This document shows, piece by piece, positions 27,526 to 36,807 of a stretch of 64,000 nt of DNA; positions within the stretch are counted from its first letter, which is position 1, and the number at the start of each line of letters is the position of its first letter. Location: assembly GCF_006864365.1 (NCBI RefSeq), contig NZ_QHLJ01000001.1:294120-358119 (forward strand), given 5' to 3'. The notes beneath the pieces are model-generated. The model did not search any database. It was given only the letters and a program-made list of their open reading frames with translations, and had not been told where the DNA came from. This stretch comes from Campylobacter sp. MIT 99-7217 (GTDB lineage Bacteria > Campylobacterota > Campylobacteria > Campylobacterales > Campylobacteraceae). Made by a program: the position numbers and the translations under genes.

Positions 27526-28749
27526 TTATTTAAATTTACGCCCATTTTTCCCTGCTATGATAAGACGCAAGGCATTAAGCTTGATAAAGCCCTCAGCGTC
27601 TTTTTGATTATAAACCTCATCTTCTTCAAAGGTTGAAAAAGCGGTGTTAAACAAGCTATCATTTGCACTTTCTCTGCCTCTAACTATAACATTTCCTTTG
27701 TAAAGCTCTAGTTTAACCTTGCCATTTACATGCTTTTGTGATTCATCAATCAAGGCTTGAAGCATTAACCTTTCAGGCGAGAACCAAAAGCCATTATAAA
27801 TCATAGAAGCGTATTTTGGCATAAGCTCATCTTTTAAATGAGCTGCTTCTCTGTCAAGAGTAATGCTTTCAATAGCTCTATGAGCTTTTAGAAGTATGCT
27901 TCCGCCCGGTGTTTCATAACAACCCCTGCTTTTCATACCTACAAAGCGGTTTTCCACCAAATCAAGCCTACCTATACCATGCTTTGCACCAAATTCGTTA
28001 AGCTTAGCTAAAAGCCCAGCTGGACTTAGCTTTTCGCCATTTATAGCAACTAAATCTCCTTTTTGAAATTCAAGCTCTATAAACTCACTTTCATTTGAAG
28101 CTTCTTTTAAGCTTTTGCTCCAGCGCCACATATCTTCTTCTGGAGCCTTGGCAGGATCTTCTAAAACAAGACCTTCATAAGAAATGTGAAGTAAATTTGC
28201 GTCCATTGAGTAGGGAGATTTGCCCTTTTTCTTTGAAATATCAATGCCGTGTTTTTCAGCATAAGCTAAAAGCTTTTCGCGGCTGTTTAAATCCCATTCG
28301 CGCCAAGGAGCAATGATCTTAAAGTCCGGATTAAAGGCCAAGTAGCCAAGCTCAAAACGCACCTGATCATTGCCCTTGCCTGTGGCTCCGTGACTTAGGG
28401 CATCAGCTCCTGTTTGTAGGGCAATTTGAGCCTGAGTTTTGGCAATCAAAGGTCTTGCTATGCTTGTGCCTAGCAAATACTCACCCTCATACAAGGCATT
28501 TGCTCTAAACATAGGAAAAACAAAGTCCCTTACAAACTCATCTTTTAAATCCTTGATAAAGATATTTTCTTCTTTTATGCCAAGGGCTAGGGCTTTTTTG
28601 CGAGCTGGCTCAAGCTCTTCTCCTTGTCCTATATCAGCCGTAAAGGTAACAACCTCGCATTTGTATTCATCTTGAAGCCATTTTAAAATAATGCTTGTAT
28701 CAAGTCCGCCAGAATAAGCTAAAACTACTTTTTTGATCTCTTCTTTCAC
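27526..28749 (-). CDS. argG: argininosuccinate synthase
   Basis: 407 residues, standard length. The N-terminal ATP-pyrophosphatase motif [13 protein letters not shown] is intact. It is followed by [19 protein letters not shown] and [13 protein letters not shown], all conserved. It joins citrulline and aspartate in arginine synthesis. It lies 12 bases upstream of rplI on the same strand. It is probably the first gene of the argG-rplI-hslV-hslU-era run, although rplI may also have its own promoter. Confidence 0.97.
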   Translation of the reverse strand: MKEEIKKVVLAYSGGLDTSIILKWLQDEYKCEVVTFTADIGQGEELEPARKKALALGIKEENIFIKDLKDEFVRDFVFPMFRANALYEGEYLLGTSIARPLIAKTQAQIALQTGADALSHGATGKGNDQVRFELGYLAFNPDFKIIAPWREWDLNSREKLLAYAEKHGIDISKKKGKSPYSMDANLLHISYEGLVLEDPAKAPEEDMWRWSKSLKEASNESEFIELEFQKGDLVAINGEKLSPAGLLAKLNEFGAKHGIGRLDLVENRFVGMKSRGCYETPGGSILLKAHRAIESITLDREAAHLKDELMPKYASMIYNGFWFSPERLMLQALIDESQKHVNGKVKLELYKGNVIVRGRESANDSLFNTAFSTFEEDEVYNQKDAEGFIKLNALRLIIAGKNGRKFK

Positions 28750-28928
28750 TGCACTTTCCTTATTTTTATCAAATTAAGTCGTGATTATAGCTAAATTTTA
28801 CTAAAATAAGGCTTTGAAAATAAAAATTTACGAGTTTAAGAATTTAAGGTTTTTGTTGATGAAATGCAAAAATAAGCAAATTATGTTCCAAAAGATAAAT
28901 TTTTTGATGAATTATTGTCTTTTTTTGC

Positions 28929-28934
28929 TAAAAT
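28929..28934 (+). promoter_or_regulatory. -10 box directly before the S4-domain gene (leaderless start?)
   Basis: GCTAAAAT ends only 7 bases before the ATG, which leaves almost no room for a 5' leader or ribosome site. The same spacing is seen before the gene at 57111. Confidence 0.5.
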
Positions 28935-28941
28935 TGCATTT

Positions 28942-29208
28942 ATGAGAGTAGATAAATTTTTAAATGCAGTAAATATCACAAAAAGAAGGGCTATTGCTGA
29001 GGATATGTGTAAAAGTGGTGTTGTTTTTATCAACGAAAGGCTTGCAAAACCAAGCAAAGAAGTCAAAATCAACGATATCATAAGGCTTAAACTTCATACC
29101 AAAGAAGAAATTTACAAGGTTTTAGCCTTGCCTACTCTTAAAAATATCCCCAAAGATAAAAAAGATGACTTTGTTCAAAAACTTGAAAACAAGGATCAAG
29201 ATGAGTAA
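28942..29208 (+). CDS. S4-domain RNA-binding protein (HslR-like)
   Basis: 88 residues from the ATG at 28942, giving MRVDKFLNAVNITKRRAIA, the normal start of an S4 domain. The domain fills most of the protein (GVVFINERLAKPSKEVKINDIIRL). A short charged tail follows. HslR-type proteins bind stalled 50S subunits and recycle them. No Shine-Dalgarno sequence is present, and the promoter lies 7 bases before the start. It overlaps tsaE by 8 bases. Confidence 0.87.
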   Translation: MRVDKFLNAVNITKRRAIAEDMCKSGVVFINERLAKPSKEVKINDIIRLKLHTKEEIYKVLALPTLKNIPKDKKDDFVQKLENKDQDE

Positions 29209-29620
29209 GACCAGAGAAATTGTATTAAGTCTTGATGAACTTGATGAACTTTGCAAGCTTTTGCCAAATGAGGGTGTTATTTTGTTACAAGGGGATTTAG
29301 CAAGTGGAAAAACAAGTTTAGTTCAAGCCTTTGCTAAATTTAAGGGCATAAAAGAAGAGCCAAGTTCCCCAACTTTTTCGGTTATGCAAAGCTATGAAAA
29401 TGAAAATGGCTTCAAGCTTTTTCATTATGATATTTATCAAAATGGCTTTAAAGCTCTTTTAGAAAATGGACTTTTTGAGAATTTTTTTGAAAAGGGTTTG
29501 CATTTAGTAGAGTGGGGCGATGAAAAGCTTTATGAGTATTTAAAGAATTTTGGCATAGAGGCTAAAAAAATTCAAATTTCAAATTTAAAAGATAAAAGAA
29601 AGTATCAAATTTATGAGTAA
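29201..29620 (+). CDS. tsaE: tRNA threonylcarbamoyladenosine biosynthesis ATPase TsaE
   Basis: 139 residues from the ATG at 29201. The P-loop is LLQGDLASGKTSLVQAFAK. SSPTFSVMQSYENENGFKLFHYDIYQ and LVEWGDE are typical TsaE signatures. With TsaB and TsaD it makes the t6A37 modification of tRNAs reading ANN codons. The longer frame from 29165 is an extension within the S4 gene. It overlaps lptB by 8 bases. Confidence 0.94.
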   Translation: MSKTREIVLSLDELDELCKLLPNEGVILLQGDLASGKTSLVQAFAKFKGIKEEPSSPTFSVMQSYENENGFKLFHYDIYQNGFKALLENGLFENFFEKGLHLVEWGDEKLYEYLKNFGIEAKKIQISNLKDKRKYQIYE

Positions 29621-30341
29621 ATTACAAGCGATCAATCTACAAAAAATCATCAAAAAAACAAAAATCATACAAAATATTTCTTTAGAGATCAGTAGCAACG
29701 AAGTTGTGGGGCTTTTAGGACCAAATGGAGCTGGAAAAACCACGACTTTTTATATGATATGTGGGCTTATACCTCCAAGCTCTGGTCAGGTTATGCTTGA
29801 TGATGAGGATATTACAAAACTTCCTTTAAACAAAAGAGCAAAGATAGGCATAGGCTATTTGCCTCAAGAAAGTAGCGTGTTTAAAGATTTAAGCGTTGAG
29901 GATAATTTGCTTTTAGCCGCACAAATTCTTTACAAAGATAAAAAAGTTTTAGAAGAAAAGGTTGAAAAAATGCTCGAGCTTTTAAGCATAGAGCCTATAC
30001 GAATGCGAAAAGGCTTAAGCCTTAGTGGTGGAGAGCGTAGGCGTTGTGAGATTGCTAGAAGCTTGATGTGCGATCCTAAATTTTTGCTTTTAGATGAACC
30101 CTTTGCTGGGGTTGATCCTATAGCAGTGGCTGAAATTCAAAGGCTTATTGCTGATCTTAAAAAGCTTGGTATAGGTGTTTTAATCACTGATCATAATGTT
30201 AGAGAAACACTCGCAATTTGTGATAGAACTTATGTTATAAGGGCTGGAAGTTTGCTTGCAAGTGGCACGGCAAGTGAAATTTCTCATAATGAAGATGTAA
30301 GAAAATATTACTTAGGAGCGGAGTTTAAACTCTTTGAATAA
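29613..30341 (+). CDS. lptB: LPS-export ABC transporter ATPase LptB
   Basis: 242 residues. Walker A is GPNGAGKTTTFYMICGL, the Q loop is GIGYLPQESSVFKDL, the signature is LSGGERRRCEIARSL, Walker B is FLLLDEPFAGVDP, and the switch His is in LITDHNVRETL. This precise pattern is that of LptB, the cytoplasmic motor that pulls lipooligosaccharide out of the inner membrane with LptFG. As in many proteobacteria it is directly followed by rpoN, here with a one-base overlap. Confidence 0.96.
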   Translation: MSKLQAINLQKIIKKTKIIQNISLEISSNEVVGLLGPNGAGKTTTFYMICGLIPPSSGQVMLDDEDITKLPLNKRAKIGIGYLPQESSVFKDLSVEDNLLLAAQILYKDKKVLEEKVEKMLELLSIEPIRMRKGLSLSGGERRRCEIARSLMCDPKFLLLDEPFAGVDPIAVAEIQRLIADLKKLGIGVLITDHNVRETLAICDRTYVIRAGSLLASGTASEISHNEDVRKYYLGAEFKLFE

Positions 30342-31591
30342 TGCTTAAACAAAAGATAAATCAAGCCACCAAAACCAAACTGAGCCAAACACTAAGAACA
30401 TGGCTTCCTATATTGCAAGTAGGTATTGAAGATCTTAAGGAAAGCCTAAATGAAATGATAAAGGATAATCCCTTTGCAAGCGTGAGCGAAAACAAGGCTA
30501 CAAGAAGTGATGGAAAAAAAAGCTTTGATCATTTTTATAAAAATTCAGTCAGTGATACGCTTGAGGCTTTAAGTCTTTCTAAAAAAAGTGTTTATGAGCT
30601 TTTGGAAGAGCAAATTATACCTCCACTTTTTCCCACTGCAAAATCTCAAGAAATTGCTTTAAAGATCATAGAATGCTTAAATAACGAGGGATATTTTGAA
30701 TACGATGAAGAGCTTTTAAAGGATTTTAGCAAAGAAGAGGTTGAACGCATAAGACAAAGATTTAAATTCCTTGATCCTGTCGGTGTTGGAGCTTTAAATT
30801 TCAAAGAAGCCTTACTTTTTTCTTTGGAAAATGAGCAAGATTTAGATGAAGAACTTGATGAGTTTTGTAGGTTTTTGATCACTGATTTTGACAATATCAA
30901 AGACTATGTTAAAGAACCTTTATATAAGCAAGCTTTGGCTGTGATCAAGAAATTTAGCACCCCGCCTTTTTTGGAGTATTTTGAAGATAGTAGGGCTATT
31001 GTTCCTGATATTTTTATTTATAGAGAAGATGGAGAGATTAAAATCAAGATCAATGATGAGTATTATCCTGAAATTCATATCGAAACGGATAATTTAGAAC
31101 ATGAGTTTTTAAGTTCTTATATCAAAGAGGCAAAAAATCTTATCGACGCTTTAGAAATGAGAAAAGCAACGCTTTATAAAGTAGGGCTTATGATCATAGA
31201 GCATCAGTATGATTTTTTTGTGGGCAAGGAAATAAAGCCTATGAAGCTTAGCGACTTGGCTGAGGATTTGCAAAGAAATTCAAGCACTATTTCAAGGGCT
31301 ATTGCAAATAAATATCTTAGCTTTGAAGGAGGGCTTGTTCCTTTAAAAAACTTTTTTACAACTGCTGTTGATGATGAGGGAGAAACCTCAAATGCAACGA
31401 TTAAAGAATATATCACTGAACTTATCAAAAAAGAAGATCGTAAAAAGCCTTTAAGTGATGAAAAGCTTTTGCAACTTGCTCAAAAAGAGTTTTCAAGTAT
31501 GCAAATAGGAAGACGCACCATAGCTAAATACCGCATTCAACTTGGTATAGCAAGCTCAAGTGATAGAAAAAAGCTTTATGAGCTTTCTTGA
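30341..31591 (+). CDS. rpoN: RNA polymerase sigma-54 factor
   Basis: 416 residues, slightly shorter than E. coli RpoN (477). Region I is LSQTLRTWLPILQVGIEDLKESLNEMIKDNP. The core-binding domain follows. The C-terminal DNA-binding part has the HTH RNSSTISRAIANKYLSF and the RpoN box seen as IGRRTIAKYR (consensus ARRTVAKYRE). In Campylobacter sigma-54 drives hook, basal-body and minor flagellin genes under FlgSR. Its end overlaps the convergent DMT permease gene by 16 bases. Confidence 0.96.
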   Translation: MLKQKINQATKTKLSQTLRTWLPILQVGIEDLKESLNEMIKDNPFASVSENKATRSDGKKSFDHFYKNSVSDTLEALSLSKKSVYELLEEQIIPPLFPTAKSQEIALKIIECLNNEGYFEYDEELLKDFSKEEVERIRQRFKFLDPVGVGALNFKEALLFSLENEQDLDEELDEFCRFLITDFDNIKDYVKEPLYKQALAVIKKFSTPPFLEYFEDSRAIVPDIFIYREDGEIKIKINDEYYPEIHIETDNLEHEFLSSYIKEAKNLIDALEMRKATLYKVGLMIIEHQYDFFVGKEIKPMKLSDLAEDLQRNSSTISRAIANKYLSFEGGLVPLKNFFTTAVDDEGETSNATIKEYITELIKKEDRKKPLSDEKLLQLAQKEFSSMQIGRRTIAKYRIQLGIASSSDRKKLYELS

Positions 31592-32448
31592 GCCTTTTTC
31601 TCATAAAATGCGATGATTTTATAATGAAGCCATAAAGAAAAAACCATAATGCACGAGCCTAAAATAAGGCGTTTGTATTCAAAATCAATATGCCAAAACA
31701 CTGCATTTACTAAAATGGCAGCAGGGATTAAAGCATTATGCATGAGCGCTAGCACACCGCTATCTACCTTTGTAGCACCCTTATTGTATAAAAAATACCC
31801 AAGCCCAGAAGCAATGAAACCAAGATAAAGCAAAATCCCCCAAGAAAAAGCACTTTTTGGTAAATTTGAGCTATCGCCAAGCAGTAAAAAAGCAGGCAAG
31901 GTGATCAAAACAGCTCCTAAGTGAAAATAGCCAAAAATTTGCCTTTGCTGAGTGATATTTTCTCTTTCAAGCAAGAGCTTATAGAGGCTTTGTCCGGCTC
32001 CAAAGCTTAAATTTGCCATTTGTATGAGAAAAAAGCCAAATAAAAAATGAGAGCTTAGTTCGCTAAATTTGATGATGACAGCTCCAAGCGTGCAAATTCC
32101 TATACTTACAAAATAAAGCGGTCTAAATCTTTTTGAACAAATATCATAAACAAGGGCTATATAAAAGGGCGTAAAGATCGTAAAAAGTGCGATTTCACTC
32201 ACGCTAAGATAGGCAAAAGAATGATAATAAAACAAATACATAATGCCAATTTGCATCGCACCTATGCCCATGAGCTTGAGTTTGAGGCTAAATTTACAAC
32301 CAAAATTTAAAAAGGGCAAAAAGACTAAAAAAGCCAAAAATACACGCATAAAGGCTGCAAAAAAGCTGTCCATTTGCCCGCTTATATAATATCCTATCAA
32401 AGGAAAGGAAAATGCCCATATAAAAGTAGCGATAATGAGATAAAACAT
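31576..32448 (-). CDS. EamA/DMT-superfamily permease
   Basis: 290 residues with about ten hydrophobic segments in the two five-helix EamA repeats (for example YLIIATFIWAFSFPLIGYYI and ILLYLGFIASGLGYFLYNKG, the second being the characteristic repeat end). It is probably a metabolite or amino-acid exporter in the inner membrane. The substrate cannot be told. It lies 17 bases after the CoA-binding protein gene on the same strand and converges on rpoN. Confidence 0.87.
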   Translation of the reverse strand: MFYLIIATFIWAFSFPLIGYYISGQMDSFFAAFMRVFLAFLVFLPFLNFGCKFSLKLKLMGIGAMQIGIMYLFYYHSFAYLSVSEIALFTIFTPFYIALVYDICSKRFRPLYFVSIGICTLGAVIIKFSELSSHFLFGFFLIQMANLSFGAGQSLYKLLLERENITQQRQIFGYFHLGAVLITLPAFLLLGDSSNLPKSAFSWGILLYLGFIASGLGYFLYNKGATKVDSGVLALMHNALIPAAILVNAVFWHIDFEYKRLILGSCIMVFSLWLHYKIIAFYEKKAQESS

Positions 32449-32465
32449 TTGAAATAGTCTAAATT

Positions 32466-32855
32466 TTAGCTCATAAGGGCTTTATGCTCGACCATAATGC
32501 AAGCATTTTGAACGAAATTTAATCCGTCTTTTTTAGCCCTTAAAGCCACTTCATCATTTATAATGCCAAGTTGCAACCAAAGATTTTTAATGCCTTTTTT
32601 TAAAACGCTTTCATAAATTTCACTTGCAAACTCGCCCTTTCTAAAAAGCACTACGGTATCGATATTATCTTTGATTTCTTCTAAACTTCTATAAACCCTT
32701 CGTCCTAAAATTTCATCAAATTTAGGATACACAGGATAAATCACAAAGCCTTTTTCTTGCAAATACTTGCTCACATAGTGGCTTGGCTTACTCTCATCAG
32801 GGCTAAGCCCTATAACAGCTATATTTTTAGCGGTTTTTAGTATAGTTTCTTTCAT
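32466..32855 (-). CDS. CoA-binding-domain protein (YccU-like)
   Basis: 129 residues, a single Rossmann-type CoA-binding domain. It shows IAVIGLSPDESKPSHYVSKYL, then VIYPVYPKFDEILGRRVYRSLEEI and the ending FVQNACIMVEHKAL (usually GRCIxxEHxR/K). The same fold forms the CoA-binding domain of succinyl-CoA synthetase and acyl-CoA synthetases. Its physiological role is unknown. It lies 11 bases past trmA on the same strand. Confidence 0.87.
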   Translation of the reverse strand: MKETILKTAKNIAVIGLSPDESKPSHYVSKYLQEKGFVIYPVYPKFDEILGRRVYRSLEEIKDNIDTVVLFRKGEFASEIYESVLKKGIKNLWLQLGIINDEVALRAKKDGLNFVQNACIMVEHKALMS

Positions 32856-32866
32856 TTGTTACTCCT

Positions 32867-33934
32867 TTATTGTGTTATTTTTCTTAAAAATACCCCACAT
32901 TCAAGATGTGGAGTAAGGGCAAATTGATCAAAAAGTGCGAATTTAGCGATTTTGTGGCTTTTGCTAAGAGTTTTTAAATTTTCTTTAAGGCTTTGGGGAT
33001 TGCAAGAAATATAGACGATATTTTCATATCTGCTTGCCAGCCTTAAAACCTGCTCATCAAGTCCGATTCTAGGGGGATCAACTAGGATATGAGAAAAATC
33101 AAACTCATCTAAATTTAAATGCTTCAAACGCTTAAATTCTCGCTTTTTTTCTAAAGCTTCACAAAGTTCAGCACTTGAAAGCCTTGCAAAATTGATATTT
33201 GAAATAGAATTTAACTCGCAGTTTTTAAGTGCAAAGCGTATGTTTTCTTTTGAAATTTCAGTTGCTAAAACCTTGTTAAAATGCCTTGCTAAGGGCAGGG
33301 TAAAATTGCCGTATCCGCAGTAAAGTTCGAGCAAATCAGCCTTTTTATCCTCTTTAATGCCTTGCAAAACCCATGAAATCATTTTTTCATTGATAAAGGT
33401 ATTTGGCTGGATAAAACAATCATTATTAAACTCATAGAAGAAAAAATCCCCTAAAATTTCAAGCTCTTGAAGCAAATTTTCCTTACCAAAAACAAGCTTT
33501 TTGCCACGACTTCTAGCGATAAGATTAAGGTTTAAATTTTTGCTTAAATTTGCTAAATCCTTGCTTATCAAATCGACATTTTTATGATAAAGCAAGGTAA
33601 CACTAAGTTCTTTTTTAGTGGCTAAAAACTCCACGCCAAAGAGCTTTTCTTTTAAATTTGTATTTTCATTTAGGGGCTTTAAAAGCCTTTTCATCAAGTC
33701 ATTGATCTTAATATCTGCAAATTCCAAGCTTTCAAGGCAGTATTTTTTCTTTGTATTTTTATCAAACATTGCATAATTAAGATTTTTTTCATCATGATAA
33801 AAGCTAAGTTCAGCCCTTGTTCTAAAGTGTTTTAAAGGCGAAGCAAAGCATTCAAATTCGCCTTTAAAAAAGGGTGTGAAAAGCTCTTTTGCGAGGCTAA
33901 TTTTATCTTTAAATTCAAGCAAATTTAGGTTCAA
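32867..33934 (-). CDS. trmA: tRNA (uracil-5-)-methyltransferase TrmA
   Basis: 355 residues, close to the 366 of E. coli TrmA and, like it, without an N-terminal TRAM domain. The SAM site is [26 protein letters not shown] and YISCNPQSL follow, the latter with the catalytic Cys. The N-terminal section has [12 protein letters not shown]. It makes m5U54 in the T-loop of tRNA. Its 5' end overlaps the 3' end of the antiporter gene by 20 bases. Confidence 0.93.
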   Translation of the reverse strand: MNLNLLEFKDKISLAKELFTPFFKGEFECFASPLKHFRTRAELSFYHDEKNLNYAMFDKNTKKKYCLESLEFADIKINDLMKRLLKPLNENTNLKEKLFGVEFLATKKELSVTLLYHKNVDLISKDLANLSKNLNLNLIARSRGKKLVFGKENLLQELEILGDFFFYEFNNDCFIQPNTFINEKMISWVLQGIKEDKKADLLELYCGYGNFTLPLARHFNKVLATEISKENIRFALKNCELNSISNINFARLSSAELCEALEKKREFKRLKHLNLDEFDFSHILVDPPRIGLDEQVLRLASRYENIVYISCNPQSLKENLKTLSKSHKIAKFALFDQFALTPHLECGVFLRKITQ

Positions 33935-35651
33935 CTTTTTTTCCGATCAATCTTAACAAAATGGCAATTAAAACAAAATTTAAAGGCAGGGTTATCCAAA
34001 CACTAAGTCCCAAAGCTACCGGCACATAGCCTGCAAAAAGCGAGATCGCACAAATAAACAAAGCATAAGGGATTTGCGTTCTTACATGCTCCATATGATC
34101 GCATTTTGCACTCATTGAAGAAAGGATAACATTATCAGAAATTGGCGAGCAGTGGTTTCCAAAAATAGCCCCTGTTAAAACGCAGCTAATGTTAATCACC
34201 ATGTATTCATGAAGTGCGTTTGTATCAAATCCATTAAGCTTTCCTATCTCAAAGGCAAGTGGCACGGCAAGTGGCATTAAAATGCCCATTGTTCCATAGC
34301 TTGTCCCAATGGCAAAAGAAATAGCTGAAGCAAAGGCAAAAATGGTCGCTGGCAAGACAAACTCAGGCACTCTTTCAGCCAAAAGCGAGGTGATAAAAAG
34401 CGAAGTTCCAAGCTCTTTAACTATGCTTGATAAGGACCAAGCAAAAAGGAGCAAAACGATAGTAAAAATCATCGTTTTCCACCCATAAATCCAAGTCTCA
34501 ACCGCTTCTTTGATACCAAAAATTTTACGCCTTACACCCATAAAAATCGCCACAATAGCCGCAAATAGAGCCGCTTGAAAAAGCACTACCGAAGAATCAG
34601 CACTCCCAAAGGCTGATCTTATGGCTTCAAAAGAAAGAGGGCTTGCAAGGGCAAGCTCTTTTTCTGCACCCTCAAGCATGCTAAATCCGTTAAAATAGAA
34701 GCCAAGTATGGCTAAGATGATGAGTGTGAATATAGGGATTATCGCATCTATGGCACGGATTTTGATATTTTCTTTTGGGGCTAAAAACTGATCCTCAAGC
34801 TCGGCAGTGTCCAAATCTCCACTTTTTAAGATAGGAGCAACCTGTCCTGTGCTTCTTGCACGCACTTCAGCCTTATACATAGAGCCAAACTCACGCCCCA
34901 TTATCGCTGTCATCACAACAAAAAAGAGCATGAAGATGTTGTAAAAGCGGTAAGGTATGGTTTCAACGAAGATCCCAAAGGCTGAGATATTGTCAATGCC
35001 TATGTTTGCGTAGGCTGTTTTGATCAAAGAAACCTCAAGTCCTATCCAAGTAGAAATCACGGCAATGCCAGCCACAGGTGCAGCGGTCGAGTCTATAATA
35101 AAAGCAAATTTTTCTCTTGAAATTTTAAATTTATCCGCCAAAGGACGCATTATGGGACCCACGATAAGTAAATTTGCGTAATCATCAAAAAAGATCAAAA
35201 GTCCTAAAAACCAAGTGTTGATTTGGGCTGAAAGGGCTGATTTTGCTCTTTTTGCAAAGCTTAGAGCAATAGCCTTTGCTCCGCCCATCTTTGTGATCAA
35301 GGCTACAAGTCCGCCTATGCAAAGAATTTGCAAGATAATGCCCGCATTCACGCTATCTGCCATAGAATGAAGCATGTAAGAAATGATTTTTGAAAAGCTC
35401 TCAACAGCGGTATCATAGATATTTAAAAGTCCTATGGTGGTGGCGTTTAGGATATTTTTTGAAAGGGCTAGCAAAAAAGTGCCACTTAAAACGCCCATAA
35501 AAAGCGATAAAATCACATCTTTAGTGATAAAGGCTAGCACGATAGCTACAAGTGGGGGTATAAGCGTGAAAGCACCGAAAAGCTCGGCATTTTCTCCGGG
35601 CGTGTTAGCAAAGGAAAAAAGAGGCACAATCAAAAGAAATAAAAATCTCAT
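33915..35651 (-). CDS. NhaC-family Na+/H+ antiporter
   Basis: 578 residues with a start-transfer hydrophobic N-terminus and ten or more membrane segments. Family features include [45 protein letters not shown] and [27 protein letters not shown], with [22 protein letters not shown] near the end. These are the conserved acidic/polar blocks of the NhaC superfamily. It likely exchanges Na+ (or an amine substrate) for H+. It comes directly before trmA in the same operon. Confidence 0.88.
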   Translation of the reverse strand: MRFLFLLIVPLFSFANTPGENAELFGAFTLIPPLVAIVLAFITKDVILSLFMGVLSGTFLLALSKNILNATTIGLLNIYDTAVESFSKIISYMLHSMADSVNAGIILQILCIGGLVALITKMGGAKAIALSFAKRAKSALSAQINTWFLGLLIFFDDYANLLIVGPIMRPLADKFKISREKFAFIIDSTAAPVAGIAVISTWIGLEVSLIKTAYANIGIDNISAFGIFVETIPYRFYNIFMLFFVVMTAIMGREFGSMYKAEVRARSTGQVAPILKSGDLDTAELEDQFLAPKENIKIRAIDAIIPIFTLIILAILGFYFNGFSMLEGAEKELALASPLSFEAIRSAFGSADSSVVLFQAALFAAIVAIFMGVRRKIFGIKEAVETWIYGWKTMIFTIVLLLFAWSLSSIVKELGTSLFITSLLAERVPEFVLPATIFAFASAISFAIGTSYGTMGILMPLAVPLAFEIGKLNGFDTNALHEYMVINISCVLTGAIFGNHCSPISDNVILSSMSAKCDHMEHVRTQIPYALFICAISLFAGYVPVALGLSVWITLPLNFVLIAILLRLIGKKVEPKFA

Positions 35652-35665
35652 CTAAAACCCTTAAA

Positions 35666-35702
35666 CCTTGAAATTTAAGGCTTTTAAAGCTAAATTTCAA
35701 GG
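35666..35702 (-). terminator. terminator hairpin after the SDR gene
   Basis: CCTTGAAATTTA (35666-35677) pairs exactly with TAAATTTCAAGG (35691-35702), with a second inner GCTTT/AAAGC stem. It lies between the end of the SDR gene and the start of the antiporter gene. Both are transcribed leftward. The following T-rich DNA is interrupted, so strength is moderate. Confidence 0.55.
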
Positions 35703-35779
35703 CGTTTTTAAAATTTAATTAAGCTTAAATTATATAAAAATTTTGCTTTTAAAATTTTAAAATTCATATAAAATAAAGC

Positions 35780-36526
35780 TTAAAATCTTTCTATATAAAA
35801 ATTATCCCAGCTTTGAGTTACAGGCATAAGCTCAAGCTCGTTTATGTTGATATGTTCAGGCAGTGCTAGTATAGAGCAAATGACCTCTGCAATATCCTCA
35901 GCACTTAAAAATTTGGTGTTTTCATAAACCAAATCAGCTTTTTGCTTATCGCCTTTAAAGCGAACCTCGCTAAATTCGGTCTTGCAAAGTCCGGGAGCTA
36001 TATTTGTTACCTTGATATTTGAGCCTCTTAGATCATTTCTTAAAGCTAAGGAAAACTGCCTTACAAAGGCCTTTGTCCCACAATACACATTACCACCCGG
36101 ATAAGGATAGCGTCCGGCTACTGAGCCAAGATTAAAGATATTTGCACTTTTTTGCTTTCTTAAAAGCGGTATAATGGCCCTTGCCACATACAAAAAGCCC
36201 TTGATATTTGTATCTACCATGCTTTCTATATCCTCAAGGCTAAGCTCATCAAATTTTTGCACCCCAAGGGCAAGCCCTGCGTTATTGATCAAAACGCTTA
36301 TATTTTTAAAATCCTCTGGTAAATTTTCTACAGCCTTAAAAATGCCTTCTTTATCTCTTACATCAAGATTTAGGCTATAAATTTGATCCTTAAACTCAGC
36401 CTCCAAAGCCTCAAGCCTTTCTTTTCTTCTTGCAAGGGCTATGATCTTAAAGTCTTTTTTGGCCAAAGCCTTAGCACAGGCTAGCCCAAAGCCAGAACTT
36501 GCCCCTGTGATGAAAGCAGTTTTCAT
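35780..36526 (-). CDS. short-chain dehydrogenase/reductase (YdfG-like)
   Basis: 248 residues of the classical SDR type. It has the nucleotide site FITGASSGFGLACAKAL, the NNAGLALG strand, catalytic Ser in NLGSVAGRYPYPGGNVYCGTKAFVRQF with the Y-x-x-x-K, and NIAPGLCKTEF. The closest well-known relative is YdfG, an NADP-dependent 3-hydroxy acid/serine dehydrogenase. The substrate here is not known. It is the last backbone gene before the restriction-modification island. Confidence 0.9.
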   Translation of the reverse strand: MKTAFITGASSGFGLACAKALAKKDFKIIALARRKERLEALEAEFKDQIYSLNLDVRDKEGIFKAVENLPEDFKNISVLINNAGLALGVQKFDELSLEDIESMVDTNIKGFLYVARAIIPLLRKQKSANIFNLGSVAGRYPYPGGNVYCGTKAFVRQFSLALRNDLRGSNIKVTNIAPGLCKTEFSEVRFKGDKQKADLVYENTKFLSAEDIAEVICSILALPEHININELELMPVTQSWDNFYIERF

Positions 36527-36796
36527 TTTGTATCCTTTTAAATTTGGTTTTTGTAATAATTTTATTTGCTAATTATACTTAATGACATTATATTTAAAAA
36601 ACTTGATATAAGGCTTAGCCTTTGAGAGCTAAAATTAGCATTTTATTGAGCACAGAATGAAGAAAACTTAGGTCATCTTAGTATAGAGGCTATGCTTAAA
36701 ACCAGCACAGAAGCGGCTTAAACTTTGTGAATTTCATAGCTTTAAAGCTCTATGATTTCAATCTCTTCTTTACTTAATCAAAGCCTATATACTAAA
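36527..36796. other. 270-base gap between the backbone SDR gene and the R-M island
   Basis: No intact gene is visible. On the plus strand, 23 codons (about 36653-36721) read without a stop and end EAMLKTSTEAA before a TAA. I cannot identify them. On the minus strand the right end holds a decayed R-M C-terminus (listed separately). The left end carries the SDR promoter region. The patchwork of fragments marks this as the breakpoint of an insertion or rearrangement. Confidence 0.5.
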
Positions 36797-36807
36797 TCAA
36801 CTCGGCA
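36742..36807 (-). pseudogene. remnant of a third type IIG R-M C-terminus
   Basis: On the minus strand the codons read RVDLVYRL, a stop, then LSKEEIEIIEL and a stop. This matches the last residues of the intact neighbour modules, DDLVYKLYDLNEEERALIE and DFLVYKLYNLTDDEMKIIE. It therefore appears to be the degraded tail of another copy. Its 5' end runs into the last codons of the pentapeptide-protein gene. The match is short and was made by eye. Confidence 0.5.

Noticed and set aside
36653..36721. Plus-strand 23-codon frame ending EAMLKTSTEAA as a gene
   Set aside because: It is too short, has no start or ribosome site and no recognisable family. It is noted only as possible debris.
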